Assembly: GCA_009776345.1 (NCBI GenBank)
Contig: WRLS01000016.1
Coordinates: 1 to 20,467, forward strand
Length of the DNA stretch: 20,467 bases
Source of the DNA: Oscillospiraceae bacterium
GTDB lineage: Bacteria; Bacillota; Clostridia; Oscillospirales; Ruminococcaceae
Direction of reading: 5' to 3'
Below the pieces are notes generated by a model that was given only the letters and a program-made list of their open reading frames with translations, was not told where the DNA came from and searched no databases. The position numbers and the translations under genes are program-made. Below are positions 13,722 through 20,467 of the stretch, piece after piece; position 1 is the first letter of the stretch; each line of letters begins with the position of its first letter.

Positions 13722-14189
13722 ATGTATGGTATCACAAAAATACAGGCTTTTGAGGATATAACCCTGGTATCCTTTCACGGCATCCCGCCCGACCTGCCGC
13801 TGCTGGGCGAGATTTTCACGGGCTTTGCGGATGCCGGTATAAATATTGACATGATCTCTCAAACCGCGCCGCTTGGGGGAAGTGTAAGCATATCGTTCAC
13901 CTGCGGCGATACCGATATGGTAAAAGTGCTTGCGATTGCGAAGGACCTGCAGGAAAAATATCCGGACTTTAAGCCCCTTGTCACGTCAGGCAACGCGAAG
14001 GTGCAGCTCTACGGGGAGGAAATGCGCGAAACCCCCGGCGTATTTGCGCGCCTTCTCAGATGTATGTCGGGGATTGGGGTGCAAATCATGCAGGTTACAA
14101 CCTCGGAGGTTGATATCAGTATGCTGGTGGACCCCGCGCATTTGGGGCAGGTGCTTTCCGTGGTAAATGACGCGTATGGGATTGCCTAG
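13722..14189 (+). CDS. Free-standing aspartokinase-type tandem ACT protein
   Basis: 155 residues consisting only of two ACT domains (~1-85 and ~88-155). The sequence resembles the regulatory C-terminal half of aspartokinase: ADAGINIDMISQ and VSISFTC in the first domain, AKVQLYGEEMRETPGVFARLL and ITSEV-like TTSEVDISMLVD in the second. There is no kinase domain upstream, and the gene has its own promoter, ribosome-binding site and terminator, so it is a dedicated small protein and not a fragment. In aspartokinases these domains bind lysine, threonine or related amino acids. Beside dpaAB, an inferred role is sensing or controlling aspartate-family flux toward dipicolinate, perhaps as a separate regulatory subunit; ligand and partner are unknown. 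Confidence 0.85.
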   Translation: MYGITKIQAFEDITLVSFHGIPPDLPLLGEIFTGFADAGINIDMISQTAPLGGSVSISFTCGDTDMVKVLAIAKDLQEKYPDFKPLVTSGNAKVQLYGEEMRETPGVFARLLRCMSGIGVQIMQVTTSEVDISMLVDPAHLGQVLSVVNDAYGIA

Positions 14190-14225
14190 CGCAATAAGTT
14201 AAAACTTTGTTTTTATCGGCGGATT

Positions 14226-14255
14226 AAAATACCTCGCTTAATGCGGGGTATTTTT
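14226..14255 (+). terminator. Rho-independent terminator after the ACT gene
   Basis: AATACCTCGC-TTAAT-GCGGGGTATT stem (one G-T pair) followed by TTTTT, about 40 bases after the stop codon. It isolates the ACT gene from dpaAB. Confidence 0.85.
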
Positions 14256-14303
14256 GCTACATTCATTCCCGTGCAAAATAACCGTGCAGCCTGTCCCGCA
14301 TGA

Positions 14304-14330
14304 ACCAAACCACCCCCTTACCCATACACT
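14304..14330 (+). promoter_or_regulatory. Putative sigma-K promoter of dpaAB
   Basis: ACC (14304-14306), 16 bases, then CATACACT (14323-14330), matching the mother-cell sigma-K pattern AC-16/17-CATAnnnT. dpaA homologues (spoVFA) are sigma-K controlled in Bacillus subtilis, which supports the call. No good vegetative promoter is seen in this gap. Confidence 0.5.
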
Positions 14331-14371
14331 GTATTACCCGAAATATTTGAAAGAACCGGGGGGATTATCCT

Positions 14372-15259
14372 ATGAAAAAGCACACTGTCATCGCGGTGGC
14401 AGGCGGTGATTTACGCAATGTACGGCTCGCCAACGCACTGGCGGAGAAGAAACCCGGCTGTAAAATCTATGGTATGTTTTTCGGCAATGATGTCAAGCTG
14501 TCCGAAAAGCTGAAAATCAGCGATGATGTGCGGCAGGTTTTTCCGCAGAGCGATATAATTATCCTTCCGCTGCCTGCGCTAAGCCCCGGTGGGACGATAC
14601 ATACGCCGCTTTGTGATGCCGAAATTTCATGGCAGGACTGTTTAGATTATATCCGACCGGGGACACTTGTAGCCGCGGGCAAGGTAAGCGAAGAAATGCT
14701 CCGTGACTCTATTGAAAACCGGTTTGAGCTGACAGACTATCTTGCCGGGGAGGAATTTGCTGTGCTCAACGCCGTACCGACGGCGGAGGGCGCGATCGAA
14801 ATCGCCCTGCGCGAAATGCCGATAACACTGCATAAAGCTACCTGCATGATTGTCGGATACGGCCGCATATCAAAAGTCTTGACGGGGCTTTTGAAGGCGT
14901 TCGGTGCGCGCGTGCTTGTCGCGGCAAGAAAACATTCCGATTTGGCATGGGCGGAAATCGCCGGGGCCGAGCCTGTCCATATTACGCAGTTGGACAATAG
15001 CCTGCGGGATATTGATGTACTGTTCAATACTGTGCCGGCTGTAATATTGGACGGAGATAAGCTGGAGAAGCTTTCCGGGCACTGCCTTGTTATCGATTTG
15101 GCATCGAAGCCCGGCGGCGTGGATTTCCAGGCAGCTAAGCTTATGGGGATAAAAACGGTGTGGGCGCTGTCGCTTCCGGGAAAAACCGCACCGGTTTCAG
15201 CAGGGGATATCCTCCTTGCAACTATCAATAATATTATTGCGGAAAGAGGTTATACATAA
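14372..15259 (+). CDS. dpaA: Dipicolinate synthase subunit A
   Basis: Dehydrogenase-like subunit of dipicolinate synthase, which makes pyridine-2,6-dicarboxylate from a dihydrodipicolinate-pathway intermediate in the mother cell late in sporulation. Length 295 is close to the B. subtilis SpoVFA length. It has an N-terminal IAVAGGDLRNVRLAN segment typical of the family, IIILPLPA, and a Rossmann nucleotide loop MIVGYGRISK (~159-168) followed by GARVLVAARK. GGGGGGA lies seven bases before the ATG. The stop TAA overlaps the dpaB start (TAATG), a translational-coupling arrangement. Its presence implies an endospore-forming host. Confidence 0.95.
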   Translation: MKKHTVIAVAGGDLRNVRLANALAEKKPGCKIYGMFFGNDVKLSEKLKISDDVRQVFPQSDIIILPLPALSPGGTIHTPLCDAEISWQDCLDYIRPGTLVAAGKVSEEMLRDSIENRFELTDYLAGEEFAVLNAVPTAEGAIEIALREMPITLHKATCMIVGYGRISKVLTGLLKAFGARVLVAARKHSDLAWAEIAGAEPVHITQLDNSLRDIDVLFNTVPAVILDGDKLEKLSGHCLVIDLASKPGGVDFQAAKLMGIKTVWALSLPGKTAPVSAGDILLATINNIIAERGYT

Positions 15260-15837
15260 TGTCGGATAAAAAAATAAAGGTAGGGGTTGCCCTTTGCGGC
15301 TCCTTTTGCACTTTCGACGATGTCATGCCGGCGATCCGGGCGCTTGCCGGGGCAGGCTATGATGTTACCCCGGTCATGTCGGAGTATTCATACGCCACTG
15401 ATACCCGTTTTGGAAAGGCGGCGCAGTTTATCGGCCTGCTTGAGGAAATAACAGGCAAGGAAGTATTACATACAATCGAGCAAGTCGAGCCTTACGGCCC
15501 CAAAGCGCTTTTAGACGTAATGGTAGTGGCGCCCTGTACGGGCAACAGCATCAGCAAAATGGCGCTCGGGATTACCGATACCTGTGTTACCATGGCGGCG
15601 AAAGCGCAGCTGCGCAATGAGCGCCCGCTGGTTATAGCGGTGTCTACAAATGATGCTTTGACTAACACGGCGAAAAATATCGGGAATTTGCTTAATTATA
15701 AAAATGTCTATTTTGTACCAATGAAGCAGGACGCGCCACACTCAAAACCGCGGTCCGTTGTCGCGGAGTTTTCGATGATCCCGGATTGCGTGGAGGCGGC
15801 GCTGAAAGGGCGGCAGGTACAGCCGATTTATCTGTAG
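15259..15837 (+). CDS. dpaB: Dipicolinate synthase subunit B (flavoprotein)
   Basis: 192-residue flavoprotein-family subunit that pairs with DpaA to form dipicolinate synthase. Features of the fold: VGVALCGSFCTFDDVMPAI at the N-terminus, VTPVMSEYS, and the flavin-contact segment VVAPCTGNSISKMALGITD, then VIAVSTND. Its ATG overlaps the dpaA stop and the ribosome-binding site GGAAAGAGG lies in the end of dpaA. A strong hairpin 13 bases after the stop ends the operon. B. subtilis continues with asd, dapG and dapA; those are absent here. Confidence 0.95.
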   Translation: MSDKKIKVGVALCGSFCTFDDVMPAIRALAGAGYDVTPVMSEYSYATDTRFGKAAQFIGLLEEITGKEVLHTIEQVEPYGPKALLDVMVVAPCTGNSISKMALGITDTCVTMAAKAQLRNERPLVIAVSTNDALTNTAKNIGNLLNYKNVYFVPMKQDAPHSKPRSVVAEFSMIPDCVEAALKGRQVQPIYL

Positions 15838-15850
15838 GCATAAAATAAAG

Positions 15851-15888
15851 CGGGAGCCATGCAAATGTTTTTGCATGGCTCCCGATTT
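15851..15888. terminator. Terminator between dpaB and tRNA-Arg
   Basis: A perfect 15-bp stem CGGGAGCCATGCAAA / TTTGCATGGCTCCCG with a short loop, followed by ATTTTG on the plus strand and CTTTATTTTAT on the minus strand. It serves dpaB and probably also the convergent tRNA gene, whose 3' end is four bases away. Confidence 0.88.
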
Positions 15889-15891
15889 TGC

Positions 15892-15968
15892 TGGCACGCC
15901 CGAAGGAATTCGAATCCCCGACCTGTCGCTTAGGAGGCGACCGCTCTATCCTGCTGAGCTACGGGCGC
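15892..15968 (-). tRNA. tRNA-Arg (anticodon CCU)
   Basis: 77-base cloverleaf on the minus strand with encoded CCA. Acceptor GCGCCCG pairs with CGGGCGT (terminal G-T). D arm GCTC..GAGC; anticodon stem GTCGC/GCGAC with loop CTCCTAA, giving anticodon CCT; T arm has GGTCGGGGATTCGAATTCC-type sequence with the invariant TTCGAAT. It decodes AGG arginine codons. Confidence 0.95.
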
Positions 15969-15994
15969 GTATATGCACATATCCCCTACCGGGT

Positions 15995-16023
15995 ATTTTA
16001 CTATGGTTTTGTTGTCTTGTCAA
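15995..16023 (-). promoter_or_regulatory. Promoter of tRNA-Arg
   Basis: TTGACA (16018-16023), 17 bases, TAAAAT (15995-16000) on the minus strand, about 27 bases before the tRNA 5' end. Confidence 0.75.
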
Positions 16024-16043
16024 TATGCAATCAATTCGGCGTC

Positions 16044-16072
16044 TTGACAAATCTTACCTTTTGATATAGTAT
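16044..16072 (+). promoter_or_regulatory. Promoter of the aldo/keto reductase gene
   Basis: TTGACA (16044-16049) with either TATAGT (16065-16070, 15-base spacer) or TAGTAT (16067-16072, 17-base spacer). It is divergent from, and 20 bases apart from, the tRNA promoter. Confidence 0.6.
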
Positions 16073-16113
16073 AGAAGCAGTATTTCAATGCATCGCGAAA
16101 GGATGAATTATCG

Positions 16114-17241
16114 ATGACTGATCTGTTAAAGCTGCCAAAACTGGGGTTCGGGTTTATGCGCCTGCCGAAAAAGGATGGGCAGATTGACCTTGCGACGCTT
16201 AATGATATGGTGGATGAAGCCATGGGCAGCGGGGTTAATTTTTTTGACACCGCGTATGTGTACCACAGCGGGGAATCCGAAAAAGCGCTGAAAGCCGCCG
16301 TTGTTGACCGCTATCCCCGTGAAAGCTACATTGTATCCGATAAAATCCCCGCGTGGGAAATTGAAAGCCGCGAGGATATGGATAAGCTTTTCGCCACACA
16401 GCTGGAGCGCACCGGCCTTACATATTTCGATATGTATTTGATCCACAGCCTGGAAGAATCGCATAGGAACCGTCATGAAGACCCTGCGCTCGATTTCTGG
16501 GGCTGGGGGCAGGGCCTTAAAGAAAAAGGGCTGGTCCGTCACTTCGGTTTTTCGTTCCACGATACGCCGGAAAGGCTGGATGAAGTCTTGACCGCGCATC
16601 CCGAGGTTGATTTTGTATTCCTGCAGGTCAATTATCTAGATTGGGAAAACCCGCTTGTACACGCGGGCAAATGCTGTGAAATAGCCCGCAAGCACGGCAA
16701 GCCGATCATCGCTATGGAGCCTGTAAGGGGCGGGGCGCTGGCGTCTATGAAGCCCGAGTATGAAGCGCGGCTGAAGGCCCTCAATCCCGAAAGCTCTATT
16801 GCGTCATGGGCGATACGTTTTTGTATGTCCCTCGACGGCGTGGTTACGGCGCTAAGCGGTATGTCGGCGCCGGATCAGGTCAAAGACAATATCTCCACCA
16901 TGAAAAACTACGCGCCCTTCTCCGAAGCGGAAAAAAGCTGTCTGGATCAAGTTACGAAGGAGCTTCTCGCCGCGCCTACAATCGGCTGTACGACCTGCGG
17001 CTACTGCGTGGACAGCTGCCCCGCAAACATAAATATCCCGAGTATTTTAACAGCTTACAATACTATTTTGACATACGGGGATTACGACAGGCCGCATTTC
17101 TATTACCGCGGGCTTGTTCAGAACGGCGGCGCGGCGTCCTCATGCATAGGCTGTAAAAAATGCGAGGAGCTTTGCCCGCAGCATTTAAATATCACGGATG
17201 CCTTGGAAAAGGCCTCGGCGGTATTTGATGTGAAGAAGTAA
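16114..17241 (+). CDS. Aldo/keto reductase with 2x[4Fe-4S] ferredoxin tail
   Basis: Oxidoreductase of 375 residues. Residues 1-~275 form an AKR barrel with the tetrad Asp45 and Tyr50 (FFDTAYVYHSGESE), Lys77 (SDK) and His111 (YLIHS), plus GFSFHD and AMEPVRGGALA. The C-terminal ~85 residues hold two clusters of the form CX2CX2CX3CP: Cys292-295-298-302 and Cys344-347-350-354, predicted to bind two [4Fe-4S] centres. Such AKR-ferredoxin fusions are common in anaerobes and link NAD(P)H or ferredoxin to carbonyl reduction; the substrate is unknown. AAAGGATG lies eight bases before the ATG. An earlier ATG (16103) is out of frame. Confidence 0.92.
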   Translation: MTDLLKLPKLGFGFMRLPKKDGQIDLATLNDMVDEAMGSGVNFFDTAYVYHSGESEKALKAAVVDRYPRESYIVSDKIPAWEIESREDMDKLFATQLERTGLTYFDMYLIHSLEESHRNRHEDPALDFWGWGQGLKEKGLVRHFGFSFHDTPERLDEVLTAHPEVDFVFLQVNYLDWENPLVHAGKCCEIARKHGKPIIAMEPVRGGALASMKPEYEARLKALNPESSIASWAIRFCMSLDGVVTALSGMSAPDQVKDNISTMKNYAPFSEAEKSCLDQVTKELLAAPTIGCTTCGYCVDSCPANINIPSILTAYNTILTYGDYDRPHFYYRGLVQNGGAASSCIGCKKCEELCPQHLNITDALEKASAVFDVKK

Positions 17242-17263
17242 AACAAGCGGCGGCTGAATAAAG

Positions 17264-17296
17264 CTTTTGAGGGGGTGCTGTGTACCCCCTCAAAAG
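17264..17296 (+). repeat. Perfect 13-bp hairpin between AKR and ABC genes
   Basis: CTTTTGAGGGGGT, a 7-base loop, then ACCCCCTCAAAAG. No T tract follows, so it is not a classic terminator; it may stabilise the upstream mRNA 3' end, attenuate read-through into the exporter gene, or serve as an operator. A GTG-started frame beginning at 17280 would lie in it, another reason to use ATG 17334. Confidence 0.65.
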
Positions 17297-17333
17297 AATG
17301 TTAGAAGTTGTTTTCATAAGGAGAGATGCGAAA

Positions 17334-19055
17334 ATGCGCCTTACAAAGCGCCTTGTTTTAATGGCGCGCGGGCATTGGGGACTGCTTGGTATTGCCGTAG
17401 CCGGCGTGATCGGCGCGGCCTTGCTGAATTTGATAACCCCCGAGATTGTGCGCCGCCTTACCGCGTCCTTGCTTGAGCCCGGCGGCATTGACGAGCGTTC
17501 GCTTGGTGTTTTATGCGTAATTTTAGCGGCGGCATATTTGCTGCGCGCTGTGTGCAGGTTTATCGGGCTGTCAATCAGCCATGTGGCGGCGTGGCGCTTT
17601 GTCGGCAAGCTGACCTTGACCGTGTACGATAAGCTGCAAAGCCTGTCTATGCGGTACTTCCAGGACAAGCAGACCGGCCAGCTTATGAGCCGCATGATCA
17701 ACGACACCCGCCAGGCGGAGATACTCATCGCCCACGCCTTGCCCGACCTTATCAGCAACGCCATGATTATTATAGGCGTTGCGGTGATGCTTTTTATCAT
17801 CAACCCCGCGCTTGCCGCCCTGACCATGATTCCCGTGCCCTTTGTAGTTTGGGCGGGGACATACTTCTCCAAGAAGGTCGCCCCGATGTTCCGCATTAAC
17901 CAGCAGGTACTCGGGGAACTCAACGGCGTTGTGCAGGACAACTTGTCCGGTATGCGCGAGATTCAGGCATTCGGGCAGGAGCCTCGCGAACACGCAAAGC
18001 TGGACGGTTACAGGAAGCTTTACGAGGACGTCAACATCCGCGCAAACTTCGCAAACGGCGCGTTCCACCCGGGCATCGAGCTTTTGACCTCCATGGGCAC
18101 GATTATTGTCGTGGGAATAGGCGGGCTGTTTGCTTTGCGCGGCGGGATGCACGTGCCGGACATCGTCGGGTTTCTGATGTACCTCAGCCTGTTCTACCAG
18201 CCGCTTGCGGCGCTTGCGCGCCTAGTCGAGGACGTGCAGGTTTCATACGCGGGCGCGGTTCGCGTCTTTGAGGTGCTGGACGAGGAGCCGGAAATCACAG
18301 ACTCGCCAACTGCGGCGAAGCTTACAAACTGCCGCGGTAAGCTTGCGTTCAAGAATGTATCCTTCAGCTACAGCGACGGGGAGCCTGTACTGCGCGACAT
18401 ATCCTTTACGGCAGATACGGGCGAGATGATTGCGCTGGTCGGCGCGACAGGCGTCGGGAAAACAACAATAGCGTCTTTGATCACGCGGTTCTACGACCCT
18501 GTAGAAGGCAGCGTGGAGGTTGACGGGCTGGACATAAAAAATCTTATGCTTTCCGGCTTGCGTTCTAATATTTCGATGGTATTGCAGGATGTGTTCCTCT
18601 TCAACAGCACGGTGGCGGAAAACATCGCCTATGGTGTAGAAAACGCGTCGCAGGAGCAAATTGAGCAGGCCGCAAAGATTGCGCAGGCGCATGGTTTTAT
18701 CACGGAGATGCCCGATGGCTACAATACATTGATCGGCGAGAGGGGCGTCCGACTTTCCGGCGGGCAAAAACAGCGCATCGCAATTGCCCGCGCTGTCCTG
18801 CGCGATACGCCTATACTTATACTCGACGAAGCTACATCGGCGGTGGACAATGAAACCGAGGCAGAGATACAGGCCGCCATCGAACGTCTCGCGGGCAGCA
18901 GGACAATTATCGTAATCGCGCACAGGCTTTCCACCATCATGCGCGCGGATCAAATACTGGTGCTTGAGGACGGCAAGGTTGTACAGCAAGGTACGTATGC
19001 TCAGCTGCTGGAAGCTGACGGGCCGTTTTCTAAATTGGCGGCAAAAGCTAAATAA
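17334..19055 (+). CDS. ABC exporter, fused permease and ATPase
   Basis: Half-transporter of 573 residues that works as a homo- or heterodimer in the membrane, in the MsbA/MdlB/BmrA-type exporter group. Residues ~1-300 form a six-helix transmembrane domain (including MRYFQDKQTGQLMSRMIND coupling region). The ATPase has Walker A GATGVGKT (370-377), Q-loop (Gln418 in MVLQDVFLF), signature LSGGQ (474-478), Walker B ILILDE (494-499), D-loop SAVD and H-loop His530. All are canonical, so it should be active alone. Start ATG 17334 follows AAGGAG by eight bases. Substrate unknown: drug, lipid or peptide. No partner half-transporter is adjacent. Confidence 0.93.
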   Translation: MRLTKRLVLMARGHWGLLGIAVAGVIGAALLNLITPEIVRRLTASLLEPGGIDERSLGVLCVILAAAYLLRAVCRFIGLSISHVAAWRFVGKLTLTVYDKLQSLSMRYFQDKQTGQLMSRMINDTRQAEILIAHALPDLISNAMIIIGVAVMLFIINPALAALTMIPVPFVVWAGTYFSKKVAPMFRINQQVLGELNGVVQDNLSGMREIQAFGQEPREHAKLDGYRKLYEDVNIRANFANGAFHPGIELLTSMGTIIVVGIGGLFALRGGMHVPDIVGFLMYLSLFYQPLAALARLVEDVQVSYAGAVRVFEVLDEEPEITDSPTAAKLTNCRGKLAFKNVSFSYSDGEPVLRDISFTADTGEMIALVGATGVGKTTIASLITRFYDPVEGSVEVDGLDIKNLMLSGLRSNISMVLQDVFLFNSTVAENIAYGVENASQEQIEQAAKIAQAHGFITEMPDGYNTLIGERGVRLSGGQKQRIAIARAVLRDTPILILDEATSAVDNETEAEIQAAIERLAGSRTIIVIAHRLSTIMRADQILVLEDGKVVQQGTYAQLLEADGPFSKLAAKAK

Positions 19056-19089
19056 AAAACGCCCCGCCGCAAGCAAAAACGGCGGGGCG
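19054..19089. terminator. Bidirectional terminator between convergent genes
   Basis: A perfect 10-bp GC stem CGCCCCGCCG (19060-19069) with CGGCGGGGCG (19080-19089), with AAAAAA before it and CTTT after. The minus strand ends the stem with TTTTTT, an excellent terminator for the cysteine-rich peptide gene that stops at 19104; it also serves the ABC gene. Confidence 0.85.
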
Positions 19090-19103
19090 CTTTATGTTTG
19101 GAG

Positions 19104-19232
19104 TCACTCCGACTCCTCGTGGCAGTCACAGCCGCAAGCGCACGGCTCGCCCGGTTTGCATTGGCAGTCATCGCCGCATTTACAATTTGGGCATTTACAA
19201 TGCGGGTTATTGCAGCTCCCGTCTTGGATCAT
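19104..19232 (-). CDS. Metallothionein-like cysteine-rich peptide (42 aa)
   Basis: A 42-residue peptide with 11 cysteines (26%), two histidines and many acidic residues, with CKCPNCKC near the middle and CACGCDC near the end. It has no signal peptide and no hydrophobic segment, so a cytosolic, thiolate-cluster metal-binding peptide is the best interpretation; the alternating C-x-C pattern matches metallothioneins in general, though not the prokaryotic SmtA pattern that I remember. The ATG lies six bases after the CDF exporter stop, and its ribosome-binding site AGGGGGTGA is formed by the last codons of that gene, so the two are coupled. A strong terminator follows. Inferred role: buffering Zn, Cu, Cd or similar for the exporter. 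Confidence 0.82.
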   Translation of the reverse strand: MIQDGSCNNPHCKCPNCKCGDDCQCKPGEPCACGCDCHEESE

Positions 19233-19238
19233 CGTGTT

Positions 19239-20138
19239 TCACCCCCTCTCAAGTAAACAATTCGCAAAAGCGCAAAGCTCCCCCGGCGCCTCAAGCTCAA
19301 TTGTAGGATGCTGTATGCCTTCGTGTTTCAGGACATCGCGGAGCTTTTCCTTCAGCTCCGGTGTCGGGGCACAGTTTACCGCGACATGGGCAGTGAGTAT
19401 GTTGTTTTCCTCGTCCAAAGCCCAGATGTGCAAATCGTGTACATCCTCTACCTCTTCAATGCTGTACAGCTTGCCTAAGATATGCTCTTTGCCGATCCCG
19501 TCGGGGGCGCATTGCAGGAAGATTGGTATAACCTGCCTTATATTTTTGACTACATTATACAGCACAAAAAACGCAATCCCAAAAGACAGGATCGGGTCAA
19601 TTACCGTAAGCCCCGTGAAATACATAAGCGCGGAGCCGATCAGCACGGCAGCCCAGCCCAGCACATCCTCAAGCAAATGCAGTGACACGACCCTTTCATT
19701 GATAGAGCTTGCTTTGCGGGTTTTCAGCGCGCCTATGCCGTTTGCGGTGATTCCCAGCACGGCAAGCCAAAACATCCCCGCGGCGTTTGTTTCCTGCGGC
19801 GCAAACAGGCGCGCCGCGGCCTCCGACAATATATAAACGCTGCCGATAACCAGCACTATCGAGGTTATAACCGCCCCGATAAGTGAGTACCGCCTGTATC
19901 CGTATGTATATTTGGCATCTCCGCCTTTTTTGGATTTTCTTTGGAAATACCACGCAAGCGCAAGTGACAGGCTGTCCCCAAAATCATGGACCGCGTCTGA
20001 AATAATAGCGACGCTGTTTGTGAGTATCCCGCCGATAACCTCAATTATTGTAAAAGAGAAATTGAGGAAAAACGCCATGCCGATATTATCTTCGTGATTG
20101 TGGCTGTGGCCGTGGCCGCCGCCGTGATTATGCGCCAT
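19239..20138 (-). CDS. CDF-family metal cation exporter
   Basis: Cation diffusion facilitator of 299 residues that exports divalent metal by proton antiport across the cytoplasmic membrane. A His-rich N-terminus (HNHGGGHGHSHNH) is followed by about six transmembrane helices; the intramembrane site is HDFGD in TM2 (His51, Asp55) and HLLED in TM5 (His154, Asp158). The HxxxD pair in both helices is the zinc-type arrangement, so Zn (perhaps Cd/Co) is inferred. The C-terminal cytoplasmic domain (~205-299) has the HDLHIW motif of the CDF dimerisation domain. GGGGGTG precedes the ATG. It is first in a two-gene operon with the cysteine-rich peptide. Confidence 0.95.
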   Translation of the reverse strand: MAHNHGGGHGHSHNHEDNIGMAFFLNFSFTIIEVIGGILTNSVAIISDAVHDFGDSLSLALAWYFQRKSKKGGDAKYTYGYRRYSLIGAVITSIVLVIGSVYILSEAAARLFAPQETNAAGMFWLAVLGITANGIGALKTRKASSINERVVSLHLLEDVLGWAAVLIGSALMYFTGLTVIDPILSFGIAFFVLYNVVKNIRQVIPIFLQCAPDGIGKEHILGKLYSIEEVEDVHDLHIWALDEENNILTAHVAVNCAPTPELKEKLRDVLKHEGIQHPTIELEAPGELCAFANCLLERG

Positions 20139-20180
20139 CTATACACACCCCCTACTCTGCTGACCGATCCTTACGGTAAT

Positions 20181-20209
20181 ATAATACCATTAACTAATAT
20201 TGCCTGCAA
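20181..20209 (-). promoter_or_regulatory. Possible promoter of the metal-resistance operon
   Basis: TATTAT (20181-20186) with a weak -35 TTGCAG (20204-20209) 17 bases away on the minus strand. Just downstream is the small palindrome TTAC-G-GTAA (20171-20179), lying near the expected start point, where a metal-sensing repressor could bind. The poor -35 would fit an activator-dependent promoter. Confidence 0.4.
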
Positions 20210-20270
20210 GTACGCACTTTAATGTGGCATGGTATCAAATAAGTAACCGGGGCGAAGCGGCGCGACGCGC

Positions 20271-20371
20271 AGGATTTAGGTTTTAGGATTGAGGATTTAG
20301 GAAGGGAAGAAAAATAAGTTTTGTTCTTTTCCTAAAACCTATAACCTAAAACCTAAATCCTGCCGAAGGCC
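20271..20371. repeat. Heptamer-array inverted repeat, copy 4
   Basis: The best-preserved copy: a 33-base G-rich arm (20271-20303; AGGATTT, AGGTTTT, AGGATTG, AGGATTT) faces a C-rich arm (20329-20361) with only about six mismatches, around a ~25-base loop, and ends in TGCCGAAGGC. Upstream (20210-20270) I see no gene. Confidence 0.88.
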
Positions 20372-20402
20372 GTAGGGGCTGTAATCTGCCGCCCGCTTTT
20401 TG

Positions 20403-20424
20403 CCCCCTTCGCGACCGAAGGGGG
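20403..20424. repeat. GC hairpin at the window end
   Basis: CCCCCTTCG-CGAC-CGAAGGGGG, a perfect 9-bp stem, inside a longer stretch with CCGCC/GGCGG complementarity (about 20388-20450). Probably one more palindromic repeat cut off by the window end. No gene in 20372-20467. Confidence 0.55.
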
Positions 20425-20467
20425 GAAGGGGGGTGGTCTTTTGGCGGCGGTTTGCGGGAACAAACCC

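Noticed and set aside
15875..16069. 64-codon frame over the tRNA-Arg region
   Set aside because: It overlaps a complete cloverleaf and its promoter on the other strand and has no ribosome-binding site.

Overview
The window looks like a chromosomal piece of an anaerobic, endospore-forming Bacillota, most likely class Clostridia (Oscillospiraceae/Ruminococcaceae-like). The spore call rests on dpaA-dpaB (dipicolinate synthase) preceded by a plausible sigma-K promoter. The clostridial call rests on strong Shine-Dalgarno sites, a class B sortase, a pyruvate kinase with the extra C-terminal domain common in Firmicutes, an aldo/keto reductase with a ferredoxin tail, and moderately high GC with many palindromic intergenic repeats. 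Taxonomy is inference; there is no rRNA here.

Layout. 1-305: a (GCAA)22.5 microsatellite and two hairpins in front of a secreted Ig-like surface protein (306-2126, +). 2127-2546: repeats. 2527-13317: a long minus-strand run, read from right to left: pyruvate kinase, lipoprotein-type class B sortase, SGNH hydrolase, DUF4358 lipoprotein, a 163-bp fold-back element, small membrane protein, proA, membrane-anchored hypothetical, small-domain methyltransferase, repeats, HAD phosphatase, a large repeat block, and a chorismate mutase/shikimate dehydrogenase/shikimate kinase fusion. 13396-13721: a gene-free control region. 13722-15837 (+): a free-standing aspartokinase-type ACT protein, then dpaA-dpaB. 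A minus-strand tRNA-Arg(CCU) follows. 16114-19055 (+): aldo/keto reductase and an ABC exporter. 19104-20138 (-): a CDF-family metal exporter followed, 6 bases after its stop, by a 42-residue peptide with 11 cysteines. 20139-20467: promoter region and more repeats.

The most interesting items are: (1) the CDF exporter/metallothionein-like peptide pair, whose small gene is short enough to be missed by routine gene calling; (2) a family of intergenic repeats: a 7-base-period telomere-like array (CCTAAAN units) that carries stop codons in every frame and supplies the stop codons of three minus-strand genes, plus a larger palindrome whose stems are identical between two copies while its side hairpins differ in sequence but remain self-complementary; (3) the fold-back element at 8836-8998, which supplies the stop codon of a lipoprotein gene; and (4) an orphan ACT domain beside dipicolinate synthase, suggesting a regulatory link between aspartate-family flux and spore dipicolinate. 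All functions are read from sequence motifs without database search.
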